Notes: a model not told the origin generated them from the sequence alone. DNA of 55,022 bases from Desulfamplus sp. (GCA_015231615.1 JADGBE010000020.1:1-55022); one strand, 5' to 3'. Shown: positions 35,707-43,754, numbered from the stretch's first letter. Program-made: numbers and translations.

Positions 35707-35830
35707 TTTAGGAATGAGAATTTAATTAATCCTTAAACTTCTAATCAGAACAATCTCCCTGATAGTAGAGACGCAAGATATTGCGTCTCTACTCAATTTG
35801 AAGAAAAGTTATTTTATTCCCATTCCTTAT
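35707..35830. mobile_element. Small inverted-repeat element (MITE-like) with GTAGAGACGC palindrome
   Basis: The left end TTTAGGAATGAGAATTTAAT (35707-35726) is matched in inverted form by ATTTTATTCCCATTCCTTAT (35811-35830), about 80% over 20 bp. Inside lies a 13-bp-stem palindrome at 35764-35793 with GATA loop. The left-end motif recurs at 40264-40286 and 54886-54907, the latter directly after a transposase fragment. Located between the permease and receptor genes. Confidence 0.5.
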
Positions 35831-35851
35831 CCTATGGCTATGGACTTGTGG

Positions 35852-38230
35852 TTAATATTCAAAAGAGACTGATAAAATTGTCGTAAAAGGTGATCCTACA
35901 TAATAACCTGTGCTGCCTGCTCGTGAATCATCACTTGCACTGATAGAGGCTATATACTCTTCATCAAACAGATTCTGCAACTGCAAAGCCACGTTCATTG
36001 TTGTGCCGTCATTACTATTCTCTTTTTTGCTGTATGAGCTGGCAAACCATTTGACTTTACGGCTGTATTTAAGATTTAGGTCAGCAGTGATAAAATCGTC
36101 AACCTCCTCTTGATGCTCAACATCACCGTAACGCTTACCTATATATTTTAACATCGGCACAACTTCTAACGAGCCGTTTGTGTTAAAATCGTGCCTGTAA
36201 ATCATTCCAGTTTTAGCCATAAACTCAGGTGTATCAACAATCTGCTTATCTTTTGAATTAAGAGTTTTTCTCTGATATGTAAGATTCTCATTGTATGTCA
36301 TGCTGGTCCATGTTGGATTAAAAAATAGAGATAGATCAGATGTTATAAACAAGTTTGTTTCAAGATCAAGCCCGTAACCCGTAGCTTCCCCAACATTTTG
36401 CTGATAGCTTAAATTCACCCTTGGATCGTAAATCGTGGTCAAAAGATTCTCATGCGTTGAGTAGAAAAAAGCTGGCATCACCTCAAACAGACCGCTTCTA
36501 AATCTTGCTCCAAGCTCAAAGTTGTCAGACAGCTCCATATTATAACCATTGAACATATCATTTAGGGTAACGCCTGCTGTCTGAAATGTGCTTCTGTTGG
36601 TATTGTAGAGTGTGATTATAGGCACGTAAGAGTAAGGTCTTATGAAATTCTTTCCATAACTTGTGTAGATATTTAAAGATTCTGAAAAGTTATACCCCAT
36701 GCCGACTGTTGGCAGCACCTTTTCATACTCTTTCTCTTCTCGATAGAGATCAGCAGCCTTTACAAGCTCATAGTTAGGAACGGCAGATGTATAGCCTTGA
36801 CTTGCAGGGTCTGTGTATGAAAAATATTTTAAACCAGCTTGCCAATCAAACTTATCAATATTTCCAGCAAGTTTCATAAACGGACTGTGGACAATGCCCT
36901 CTCCATCATTTTCCGTGTACATTCCATAACCTTTATTGGCAAGGGTGAGAGGATCAAGGTTTTGGGTTATTATTTTCATATCATTAGATTCAAACGCATA
37001 TCCAAGTGAGCCGATAACAGATGACAGGTCTGAACTCATAAGCTCACCTTCAAGCTGGGTTATCAAACCATATCTTTCAATATCTCTTGTTCTCTTTTGG
37101 ATCAAACCGCCTTGACTTGCAACCCCTCCTAAAATTTCTGTATCTTCGGTTGAATAGTAGGGCTTGAAAGATAAACTTAAAGAATCATTCAGGTTTATTG
37201 GAATGACTGACATTATATCTAAATTGTTGTAATCGCCTTTGTTATAATCGTAATAGTAGATGTCCTGATTCTTGACCCCTGTAAGTGTGCTGTTAAAGTC
37301 ATTCTTGTAATTTGCACTTAAATTTTGTGTCTCCTGATATGAGAGAGCTTTATAAAGATTTTGTGAAAGGTCATTGTAATTGAACCACACTTTAACAGCA
37401 TCTTTGCTATTAATTTTATTTTTACTATAATCACCGCCGCTGCCGCCTTTATCCCCAACAGGCTGCGTAAGCATCATGTTAAAGTTATTTCTTGGTCCCA
37501 AATCTCCTGGTCCCTTCCATTTATCTGCGTCAGTGTAGGAGTATGACATGGATACTCCAGTATTGATATTTGGTATTTTCCCTGAATCAAAACCTAAAAA
37601 TGTTCTGCTGTATGAGTCTGTGCCTCCGCTTTCACTTAAAGTAAATCCAATTTTATCATTCAGGTCTGACCATTTTGGTTTAAGTTCAATAGCCCCGCCT
37701 CTTGCACCAACTCCAGTTCCAAAGTCGCTCGGCACAGCACCTTTATAAACTGAAATGCTCTCAAAATTTTCAGTATCATAAATATATTCTCGTGGTCCCA
37801 TTGGATTTCCTCCCCAGTTTGGCACACCCTCAACTGTCATGGAGCCAAGATAGCCTCTGACTCCACGCACTCTTACGGTTCTCTGCTCTGCTGCCAAGCC
37901 ATAAGGATCAGGAGTTTCCACACTTATTCCGGGCAAAATATCAAGGCTCTCATAAACGCTTGTCTTTGCTTGATCTCCTTGAATCTCCATACCTTTTTTG
38001 GTTATCTCGCTCCCTGTGTAAACAGTTTCAGAGGTCTCTTTGGTCGGAGTGATAATTTTTTCGCTTGTAACCTCAATATCTTCAAGGCTTGTTATTGAAT
38101 CTTTCCCAGCCTTTTCTTGTGCATTTAATGTAGATGTAATCACAAGAGCAAATATAGCTACCACAAATACAATTAATGTTCTTACGGTTATCTGTTTTGT
38201 CTTTAAATTTGTTATATTTACTTTTTTCAT
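35852..38230 (-). CDS. TonB-dependent outer-membrane receptor
   Basis: This 792-aa receptor has a signal peptide (hydrophobic 17-36, then NAQEK), a TonB box-like DIEVTSEKI (about 52-60), a plug domain (SVYESLDILPGISVETPDP, VRVRGVRGYLGSMTVEGVP, SDFGTGVGARGGAIELKP) and a C-terminal 22-strand beta-barrel ending in a terminal aromatic (SVSFEY). It should bind an external metal chelate and pass it to the periplasmic binding protein of the same locus, driven by the ExbBD-TonB genes upstream. The ligand cannot be read from sequence. A 386-bp leader region with paired segments precedes it. Confidence 0.9.
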   Translation of the reverse strand: MKKVNITNLKTKQITVRTLIVFVVAIFALVITSTLNAQEKAGKDSITSLEDIEVTSEKIITPTKETSETVYTGSEITKKGMEIQGDQAKTSVYESLDILPGISVETPDPYGLAAEQRTVRVRGVRGYLGSMTVEGVPNWGGNPMGPREYIYDTENFESISVYKGAVPSDFGTGVGARGGAIELKPKWSDLNDKIGFTLSESGGTDSYSRTFLGFDSGKIPNINTGVSMSYSYTDADKWKGPGDLGPRNNFNMMLTQPVGDKGGSGGDYSKNKINSKDAVKVWFNYNDLSQNLYKALSYQETQNLSANYKNDFNSTLTGVKNQDIYYYDYNKGDYNNLDIMSVIPINLNDSLSLSFKPYYSTEDTEILGGVASQGGLIQKRTRDIERYGLITQLEGELMSSDLSSVIGSLGYAFESNDMKIITQNLDPLTLANKGYGMYTENDGEGIVHSPFMKLAGNIDKFDWQAGLKYFSYTDPASQGYTSAVPNYELVKAADLYREEKEYEKVLPTVGMGYNFSESLNIYTSYGKNFIRPYSYVPIITLYNTNRSTFQTAGVTLNDMFNGYNMELSDNFELGARFRSGLFEVMPAFFYSTHENLLTTIYDPRVNLSYQQNVGEATGYGLDLETNLFITSDLSLFFNPTWTSMTYNENLTYQRKTLNSKDKQIVDTPEFMAKTGMIYRHDFNTNGSLEVVPMLKYIGKRYGDVEHQEEVDDFITADLNLKYSRKVKWFASSYSKKENSNDGTTMNVALQLQNLFDEEYIASISASDDSRAGSTGYYVGSPFTTILSVSFEY

Positions 38231-38616
38231 CTTTTACCTTCAATTATCTATAAATTAAAATGCTAACCATCATACTAAATTTGTTATTTGATGATGGTTT
38301 TTATCAATATTTCTAATGCGTTAGAATTAGTTAAAAACTGATTCACACATTCATAAAATAACAAAGCCAAAAAAACTGTAGAAATACATAGCGTCAGCGT
38401 ATTTCAGAAGTCTTCTTGGCTTCGTTTATTTTTTTACTGCGGTCTATTGTTGCTATTTTTTAGGGTTTAGTCTGCCATATTTCTAATAGTGCAATCTGAC
38501 AAACTGTTTTTTTATGATGAATTTACAGAACGACTTCATGCCGAAATTATTGTCATCATCATTTTAACTAATTAATCAAACACCATAAACAATCTCATTT
38601 TTTGATCTGTTTAGTG
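38231..38616 (-). other. 386-bp leader/intergenic region before the receptor gene
   Basis: No gene. On the minus strand it shows a possible three-way structure at 38364-38422, a TTCTAA/TTAGAA hairpin at 38311-38326, and an AACCATCAT/ATGATGGTT stem (about 38265-38299) near the receptor start. A weak promoter-like pair (TTGTCA, 17 nt, TATGGC) lies near 38475-38503. No known riboswitch consensus was recognised. Confidence 0.5.
38364..38422 (-). promoter_or_regulatory. Possible structured RNA (three-way junction) in receptor leader
   Basis: Outer stem AAGCCAA (38364-38370) with TTGGCTT (38416-38422). Two inner stems: GAAATAC (38381-38387) with GTATTTC (38399-38405), and GAAG (38407-38410) with CTTC (38412-38415). 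Nested stems upstream of a metal-uptake receptor suggest a regulatory leader, but pairing lengths are modest. Confidence 0.35.
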
Positions 38617-39597
38617 TTATACCTGCCAAAGCATAACTCCTTGGCATATTTGGTGTTTATATTTAAAAATTCCATCTTCAGCCTTAGATTCAATATATTT
38701 GATAAGTTTTGCCTTTTTTTCCGATTTAATGTCAGAGCTGCCATGCACAAAAAAGAGAATGGTCTCAAGCGAATCTTGAATGCTCTCTGCCCGCTCATGT
38801 TCCCAGATGTTAAACTCAACAAGCGGACGATAGCCAAGTGCATAGATATAATTAAACGGATAGATAAAATCTCCGCCATGAGACTCAATATCTTCGTCAA
38901 AAAGCTCTTTCCAGATTTGTTTGTAGGCATTTCGCCAGCCGCCGCCTGAGAAGCTGCTGAGATAACAAAACCCTCCTGATTTAGCGGCTTTCATAGCTTT
39001 TAGTAAGGTTTCAGGATTTGAGATTCCAGGAGTCATGGAGGCAAATACAAGATCAAATTTATCTTTAAATAAACCATCTTTAAAAGCAGTTTCAATATTA
39101 ACTTCCTGCCAAGTTTTTTGAACAATATCAATCTGATTACTCAAATCAATCTGGCTACTCATTTTTTTTTGATCTAACCTGTTTTTTTCTATCCGCCGTT
39201 TAAGTTCATTAATCATCTCACCAGATGGTTCAAGAGCTGTTACAACTGCCCCTGCCTCTGCCATTGGAATTGTCCAGTTTCCAGGACCCGCACCAATATC
39301 AAGAATTTTTGCACTCTCTTTTAATGCTCCAGCCTCCTTGAGCATTGATAGAATTTTCTCCTTTCTCTTCAATGCCTCTGGTGATCCGCTTCTTTTGGCA
39401 AATCCGCCAGCCATTCTGTCCCAGCGTTTTATAGGATCATCTTTAACAGCGTCAGCATTGTTCTGCTTATTCTTATTTTGTTCAGATTCTTTAGAACTAT
39501 CTTTTTTATCCTCTTTTTTAATGGCAGAGAGCCATAACTCTTCCCATAACTGTTCATTTTTTGTTGGAAATAACAGCATATTTTTATTTTTCTGCAT
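38617..39597 (-). CDS. Class I SAM-dependent methyltransferase in uptake locus
   Basis: This 326-aa methyltransferase has motif I ILDIGAGPGNWTIP (about 98-111), VTALEPSGEMINEL (motif II region) and FDLVFASMTPGI (motif IV-like). An N-terminal Lys/Asn/Asp-rich stretch (about 27-55) and a QIDLSNQID duplication (about 146-154) are low-complexity additions. The start is the ATG at 39597, which overlaps the stop of the fmdE-like gene (TGATG) and has GAGGG 8 nt upstream; an ATG 18 nt earlier is less likely. Target unknown. Co-occurrence with FmdE-like and chelate uptake genes suggests it modifies a metal ligand or a partner protein (inference). Confidence 0.8.
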   Translation of the reverse strand: MQKNKNMLLFPTKNEQLWEELWLSAIKKEDKKDSSKESEQNKNKQNNADAVKDDPIKRWDRMAGGFAKRSGSPEALKRKEKILSMLKEAGALKESAKILDIGAGPGNWTIPMAEAGAVVTALEPSGEMINELKRRIEKNRLDQKKMSSQIDLSNQIDIVQKTWQEVNIETAFKDGLFKDKFDLVFASMTPGISNPETLLKAMKAAKSGGFCYLSSFSGGGWRNAYKQIWKELFDEDIESHGGDFIYPFNYIYALGYRPLVEFNIWEHERAESIQDSLETILFFVHGSSDIKSEKKAKLIKYIESKAEDGIFKYKHQICQGVMLWQV

Positions 39598-40214
39598 CAC
39601 AGACACCCTCTGCATATCTTTTTATCATCAACAAGCTCAAGTTTTGTTCTCATTGTTGGTTCACCACAGACAAAGCAAGGCTCAGAAGGCTCAATCTTTG
39701 CTTTTGGCGGCGGTGTCATCTGAACCGTTCTGATGTTGAAAAGCTCTTCTGCCGGAGTCCCTAAAATATCTCTGCTTCTTTGAAGGTGAAGCTCTTGAAA
39801 CCTTGCTCTCTCTTTATCTGTGGCTTCGCCAGTTCTTACCTTCTGAATCAGGGCTGAATGCTCTTCATTTGGAGACATCATATTCGGACGCATTGAGAGC
39901 CGAACACCTTTACCAGAATTACGGCTGAACAGGGTCAAGACCATCTTGCCGTGATCTTTATGGATAAAATTGCCTTTACCAAAAGTGCAGCCAGTAAGCA
40001 CCTGAACCGCATCAGCAGAACAGGCATCAGTCTCAACAACTGCAACAATCTCCTCATCAGGGGATCGCTCTTCGTTTAATTTTTGCATACCTTCCAAAGC
40101 AGCCTTATAACCGATTGAGAGACCAGGGCAGATGTGTCCATGAAATTCAACACACTTTTTAAAATTTTCTGACTCCATAATATCTGTTTTTTTTGCATTA
40201 CAACAATTACACAT
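39597..40214 (-). CDS. FmdE-family protein with C-terminal zinc-ribbon
   Basis: This 205-aa protein has FHGHICPGLSIGYKAA (about 24-39), the metal-binding start of the FmdE domain, then VVETDACSADAVQVLTGCTFGKGN (about 60-83) with conserved Cys residues, and a C-terminal four-Cys ribbon (CFVCGEP...ICRGC). The N-terminus also begins MCNCC. FmdE proteins were named from a methanogen formylmethanofuran dehydrogenase operon but lie beside metal transporters in many anaerobes; a metal-binding or chelate-processing role is likely, not proven. First member of an overlapping pair with the methyltransferase. Confidence 0.85.
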   Translation of the reverse strand: MCNCCNAKKTDIMESENFKKCVEFHGHICPGLSIGYKAALEGMQKLNEERSPDEEIVAVVETDACSADAVQVLTGCTFGKGNFIHKDHGKMVLTLFSRNSGKGVRLSMRPNMMSPNEEHSALIQKVRTGEATDKERARFQELHLQRSRDILGTPAEELFNIRTVQMTPPPKAKIEPSEPCFVCGEPTMRTKLELVDDKKICRGCL

Positions 40215-40263
40215 GATGATTTTCTCCTTAATTTATGAGTTGGGTTTATTATCAATTATTCAA

Positions 40264-40344
40264 ATTAGGAATAAAAATTTAATAATGCCTGAAACTTATA
40301 CCCAGCAAGATCATAGCATGGGACAACGATTGTTGTTCCATGCT
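40264..40344. repeat. TTAGGAAT-family repeat followed by a palindrome
   Basis: ATTAGGAATAAAAATTTAAT (40264-40283) matches the ends at 35707 and 54886; it is followed by TGCCTGAAACTTATA, also partly shared. Then comes a palindrome with arms AGCATGG (40315-40321) and CCATGCT (40338-40344) and inner ACAAC/GTTGT. It fills the tonB-fmdE gap. Confidence 0.5.
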
Positions 40345-40346
40345 GC

Positions 40347-41234
40347 TTATATTAATTTAAAATTTATTGTCAGCTCTAACTTCAAAGCATCTCTGGAAAT
40401 TGATGCAGGAGGCTTTGCAAACGGTGCTGCTCTTCTTACAGCTTCTAAAGCTGCCTTGTTAAGAGATTCATAATCACACGTTTTTACAATCTCAAGTGAG
40501 TTCACATTTCCATTACTATCTATAATAAAACGGACACGAACACTGCCTTCTTGATTGCGTCTTCGTGCCATCTGGGGGTATCGCTTGTTTTTCTCAATCA
40601 TAAGACGCATAGAGTTAAAGTATGCTTTTGCCAAGAGTTTGTCAGATTGGGAAGCTGAAGGGGGTTTAAACAAAGGTTGTGGCACACTTATCTGCGGAAG
40701 GTTTCTTAGTGGCGGAGCTTGTTTCAATACAGATACTTCAGGAGATGGTTCTCTAATAATCTTTGGTTCTTGGATTCTTTGCAAAGGCTTTATTTGATTT
40801 TTAACAATCTCCTTTTTTTTAACTATTTTTTTAATTAACTCCTTTTTTTTCTCTTTTACAGCAGACTCTGGAATAGGGATAACGGGCTGGCTTATCCTTG
40901 CATCCTCTGTTATTGGAGGCGGTGGTATTATTACTGGTATAATTTCCGCAACAATCGGTGGGTTTTCTACAGGGGGTAGGCTTTCTACAGAAGGCGGATT
41001 TTCTACTACAGGAGGTGGAATTACTGCTAAAGGGGCAGTAGCAATTGGAGCTGGTTTTGGAATCTCTTGAAGCATGACCTCAATTTTTATTGTAGGTTCT
41101 GACTTTTTGAAATCTTGTTTTAATCTGTAAATATCTTCAATATGGAGAAATATAAAAAGATGGACCACAAAAGAAACTGTAATCATTATTACCATGTTGG
41201 GGCTGGCTGTCTGCTTTTCCAATGTAATTGCCAC
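40347..41234 (-). CDS. tonB: TonB energy-transducing protein
   Basis: This 295-aa TonB has one N-terminal membrane helix (MVIMITVSFVVHLFIFLHI, 14-32), a Pro-rich periplasm-spanning region (about 45-200, PPP and ENPP repeats and a Lys-rich KKEIVKN part), and the C-terminal TonB domain with YPQMARRRNQEGSVRVRFIID and the NKAALEAVRRAAPFAKPP helix. It links ExbBD in the inner membrane to the receptor at 35852-38230. The ATG is at 41234. Confidence 0.93.
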   Translation of the reverse strand: MAITLEKQTASPNMVIMITVSFVVHLFIFLHIEDIYRLKQDFKKSEPTIKIEVMLQEIPKPAPIATAPLAVIPPPVVENPPSVESLPPVENPPIVAEIIPVIIPPPPITEDARISQPVIPIPESAVKEKKKELIKKIVKKKEIVKNQIKPLQRIQEPKIIREPSPEVSVLKQAPPLRNLPQISVPQPLFKPPSASQSDKLLAKAYFNSMRLMIEKNKRYPQMARRRNQEGSVRVRFIIDSNGNVNSLEIVKTCDYESLNKAALEAVRRAAPFAKPPASISRDALKLELTINFKLI

Positions 41235-41259
41235 AGTTGAAAATCCTCTCTTACTTTAA

Positions 41260-41292
41260 AGATTTGACAACTTTTAAAAAGTTGTCAAATCT
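41260..41292. repeat. Palindrome, AGATTTGACAACTTT family, copy 2
   Basis: 16-bp perfect arms at 41260-41275 and 41277-41292 with a single loop base, in the tonB-exbD gap. The arms match the hairpin at 25343-25375, 16 kb away. Confidence 0.65.
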
Positions 41293-41331
41293 ATGAACTA
41301 TTAAATCTATGACTATGATCAAATCTATGCT

Positions 41332-41751
41332 CTAATTTTCATTAAATTTTTCAGTAGCAATGTAGAGTTTGGAAGCACCAGCAGCTTTTGCAATATCCAT
41401 AACCCTTACCGCACTGTTTAGCACAACTGCCCTGTCAGCCTTTATGATCACAAGCCTGTCAGTCTGATTGGCTATCATCTTCTGAAGTGTCGGAAGAAGT
41501 TCACTCTCCTGAATGAGTTTATCGTTAATATATGCCCCGCCATCTTTATCAACATAGACAGTAATCTCCTCAGAAATCTCTTCTTGAGTTGAAGTCTGCT
41601 TCGCTTGAGGCAGCTTTACATCAATACCCTCATCAACAATGAAATTTGCTGTCAACATAAAATAGATCAAAAGCATGAATACAATATCAATTAGCGAAGT
41701 CAGCGGCATCTGAATCTGATAGCGTGTTTTTACCTTACGATGAACCAGCAT
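41332..41751 (-). CDS. exbD: ExbD/TolR biopolymer transport protein
   Basis: This 139-aa protein has a single N-terminal membrane helix (MPLTSLIDIVFMLLIYFMLTANFIV, about 15-39) with the conserved Asp in SLIDIVFMLL that carries protons, then the periplasmic ExbD/TolR domain. It ends 22 nt after exbB. Partner of ExbB and TonB. Confidence 0.92.
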   Translation of the reverse strand: MLVHRKVKTRYQIQMPLTSLIDIVFMLLIYFMLTANFIVDEGIDVKLPQAKQTSTQEEISEEITVYVDKDGGAYINDKLIQESELLPTLQKMIANQTDRLVIIKADRAVVLNSAVRVMDIAKAAGASKLYIATEKFNEN

Positions 41752-41773
41752 TACTAATCCCTTACTTTGAATC

Positions 41774-42427
41774 CTACATTTGTTTCGACAAATCAGATGC
41801 TGGAGCAGAAATACTTTTTATGAAAGTTACTGAACCACCTTGAAGCTGTGCTTCATACCTGTCAACCCTTGAAACAAGATAACTGTGAGCAACAATAGTC
41901 GGCAATGCAACTGCAAGACCTAAAGCTGTTGTAAGCATAGCCTCCCAGATACCCCCAGCAAGAACAGAGGCGTTGACTTTTCCGCCCATCTCTTGAATCA
42001 CCATAAAGGCTTTAATCATTCCTAAAACTGTGCCAAGAAGTCCAAGAATTGGGGCAATATTGGCAATAGTTGCCAAAGTTTGAAGATTAGCAGAAAGGTC
42101 TCTGACCTTCTCGTCTGTGGCATTTAGAATAACAGTCTCAATAGTCTCTCTATCGCACCCTATTGCGTCAATTGCCTGTGCAAGAACATGACCCATTGGA
42201 GATTTACTATTTTTTGCAAAATACAAAGCCTCCTTTGATTTGCCAGCCTTGAGCATATCTGCAACCTTTGAAGCAAGTCCATTACCTCTTCTCTTGACTC
42301 TTGCAAAATATATGAGCCTCTCAAGAAAAATAGCAAAAGCAACTACAGAGCAGGCAAGAATTGGGATCATAAGAACTCCGCCTTTTTCTATAAGCCCTGC
42401 CATATCTTGAATCTGGAATATTTCCAT
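41774..42427 (-). CDS. exbB: ExbB/TolQ-type proton channel subunit
   Basis: This about 217-aa inner-membrane protein has three membrane helices: IEKGGVLMIPILACSVVAFAIFLERLIYF (about 12-40), then LATIANIAPILGLLGTVLGMIKAF and AMLTTALGLAVALPTIVAHSYL, the MotA/TolQ/ExbB core. The start is the ATG at 42427, 11 nt after AGGAG. A longer frame to 42475 would run through a strong terminator hairpin and is rejected. First gene of the uptake locus. Confidence 0.9.
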   Translation of the reverse strand: MEIFQIQDMAGLIEKGGVLMIPILACSVVAFAIFLERLIYFARVKRRGNGLASKVADMLKAGKSKEALYFAKNSKSPMGHVLAQAIDAIGCDRETIETVILNATDEKVRDLSANLQTLATIANIAPILGLLGTVLGMIKAFMVIQEMGGKVNASVLAGGIWEAMLTTALGLAVALPTIVAHSYLVSRVDRYEAQLQGGSVTFIKSISAPASDLSKQM

Positions 42428-42460
42428 TAAAACATCCACTCCTTTCCTTAAAAAAACAAA

Positions 42461-42514
42461 AAGCCACGAAAGCATAACAGATTTTTTATCTGTTTTTTTA
42501 TGCCTTCGTGGCTT
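42461..42514 (-). terminator. Strong hairpin and T-run directly before exbB (attenuator-like)
   Basis: 17-bp stem with one mismatch, AAGCCACGAA and on at 42461-42477 pairing with 42498-42514, capped by CAGAT/ATCTG (42478-42482/42488-42492). On the minus strand it is followed by a T-rich run (42450-42460) that leads straight into the exbB ribosome site. No gene lies upstream on this strand for 500 bp, so it terminates only the exbB leader. Confidence 0.65.
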
Positions 42515-42547
42515 GATTTACTGTAACTATCTTTATTAGCTCTGTTT

Positions 42548-42589
42548 AATTTGCATATAATCACCTTCTTGGTGATGCGTTTGCAAATT
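42548..42589 (-). promoter_or_regulatory. Two-stem element in exbB leader (operator or riboswitch-like)
   Basis: Outer stem AATTTGCA (42548-42555) with TGCAAATT (42582-42589). Inner stem ATCACC (42560-42565) with GGTGAT (42571-42576). An asymmetric internal loop separates them. It begins just downstream of the likely -10, so it could be the start of the leader RNA or a DNA operator. Confidence 0.5.
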
Positions 42590-42618
42590 CAAATAGACAA
42601 AAAATTGGAGAGTGTCAA
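42590..42618 (-). promoter_or_regulatory. Sigma70-like promoter of the exbB uptake operon
   Basis: TTGACA at 42618-42613, a 17-nt spacer, and TATTTG at 42595-42590 on the minus strand. The -35 is perfect, the -10 weak. It abuts the two-stem element, giving a leader of about 155 nt before exbB. Confidence 0.5.
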
Positions 42619-42935
42619 CTATTTTTCAACAAAAAAAACAGAGAGTATTAACGCGGTAAAGAAATATTTTTATATATTCACTATATTCAAATAAATAGCT
42701 GTTGTTGGTGCTTTTTTGACATAATTGGCAAAAAAGATGGCTAAACGATTGATGTAAAAATTACAATGACAAATAATGAATTAACTCATATAATATTAAA
42801 AGAAAAACTACACTTTTATATATACTTTAAACGGGAATAAATTTAGCTTTTATATATGAAATAATGAACTTATGACCGAGATCGTATATACTGCAAACGG
42901 TCATAAATTGAGGTTTGCTAACAAAATGTTCAACT

Positions 42936-42963
42936 GTAGAGACGCACGGCCGTGCGTCTCTAC
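42936..42963. repeat. Perfect 28-bp palindrome, GTAGAGACGC family
   Basis: Arms GTAGAGACGCACGG and CCGTGCGTCTCTAC with no loop. The outer GTAGAGACGCA is shared with the palindrome at 35765-35792, showing a dispersed family whose core varies. Confidence 0.7.
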
Positions 42964-43049
42964 TAAATATAAAAAGCTCAACCTATGACCGAGAGAAGTA
43001 TAAATATAAAATTTTCAATAAAATTGAATACAGGAGAAAATAATTAACC

Positions 43050-43712
43050 ATGCCACTTGTTGACTTATTAAAAAAACGCACTTCTATCAGAGCTTTTCTT
43101 GACAAACCAGTTCCAGCAGAAACCATGAGAGAAATATTTACAAATGCCCAATTCTCACCTTCAAACTGTAATGTGCAGCCTTGGCAGATATATGTTGTAT
43201 CTGGAACAGAAAAAGATATTTTAAAAGATAAGTTAATTAAAGCCGTAATGAGCGGTAAAGAACCAAATCCTGATTTTGACTGGAAAATAAGCTATAAGGG
43301 AATTCACAGAGATCGTCAATTTGCTTCTGCCAATGCACTTTATAGCTCAATGGGTATTGAAAGAAGTGATAAAAATGCAAGAATGTTTGCTATGCTCAAA
43401 AACTGGTCTTTTTTTGATGCCCCCCACGCTCTTTTTTTTACAATGGAAAAATATCTGAACATAATGGGAGCAGTTGATATTGGTATTTATGCCCAAACAC
43501 TCACTTTATTGATGACTGAGCATGGTATTGCAAGCTGTCTTCAAGGTGCTTTAGGACAATTTCCTGACCCTGTTAGAGAGTTTTTAAATATCCCAGAAGA
43601 GAGTGGCATATTATTTGGTATGTCTTTTGGCTATGCTGACGAAACAGCAGCGGTAAATAGAACACAGACAGAACGTGAACCTGTGGAGAATTCAGTTATA
43701 TTTAGGGGATAG
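43050..43712 (+). CDS. Nitroreductase-family FMN oxidoreductase
   Basis: This 220-aa enzyme has the nitroreductase fold: KKRTSIRAFLDKPVP (8-22, FMN phosphate contacts), FSPSNCNVQPWQIYVV (about 35-50), DIGIYAQTLTLLMTEHGIASCLQG and FGMSFGYADETAAVNRTQTER near the end. Substrate unknown; such enzymes reduce nitro groups, quinones or other electrophiles. The ATG at 43050 is 13 nt after GGAG. Upstream ATGACCG repeats may bind a regulator. Confidence 0.9.
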   Translation: MPLVDLLKKRTSIRAFLDKPVPAETMREIFTNAQFSPSNCNVQPWQIYVVSGTEKDILKDKLIKAVMSGKEPNPDFDWKISYKGIHRDRQFASANALYSSMGIERSDKNARMFAMLKNWSFFDAPHALFFTMEKYLNIMGAVDIGIYAQTLTLLMTEHGIASCLQGALGQFPDPVREFLNIPEESGILFGMSFGYADETAAVNRTQTEREPVENSVIFRG

Positions 43713-43754
43713 GCATTTAAAATAGCGGATAAGCTCAAAGGGATAATCTATAAA

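Larger units (their letters stand above)
42476..43049. other. 574-bp intergenic region between exbB and nitroreductase
   Basis: No gene. It holds the exbB promoter/leader on the minus side. On the plus side are three copies of ATGACCG: 42872-42878, inverted at 42898-42904, and direct at 42985-42991. A perfect 28-bp palindrome lies at 42936-42963. Two TTTTATATAT motifs lie near 42812 and 42849. Confidence 0.6.

Noticed and set aside
38602..38949. 115-codon plus-strand frame opposite the methyltransferase
   Set aside because: Antisense shadow of a well-supported gene; no family features.
42428..42475. Longer ExbB start at 42475
   Set aside because: The extra codons fall in the terminator hairpin and T-run; the ATG at 42427 has its own ribosome site.
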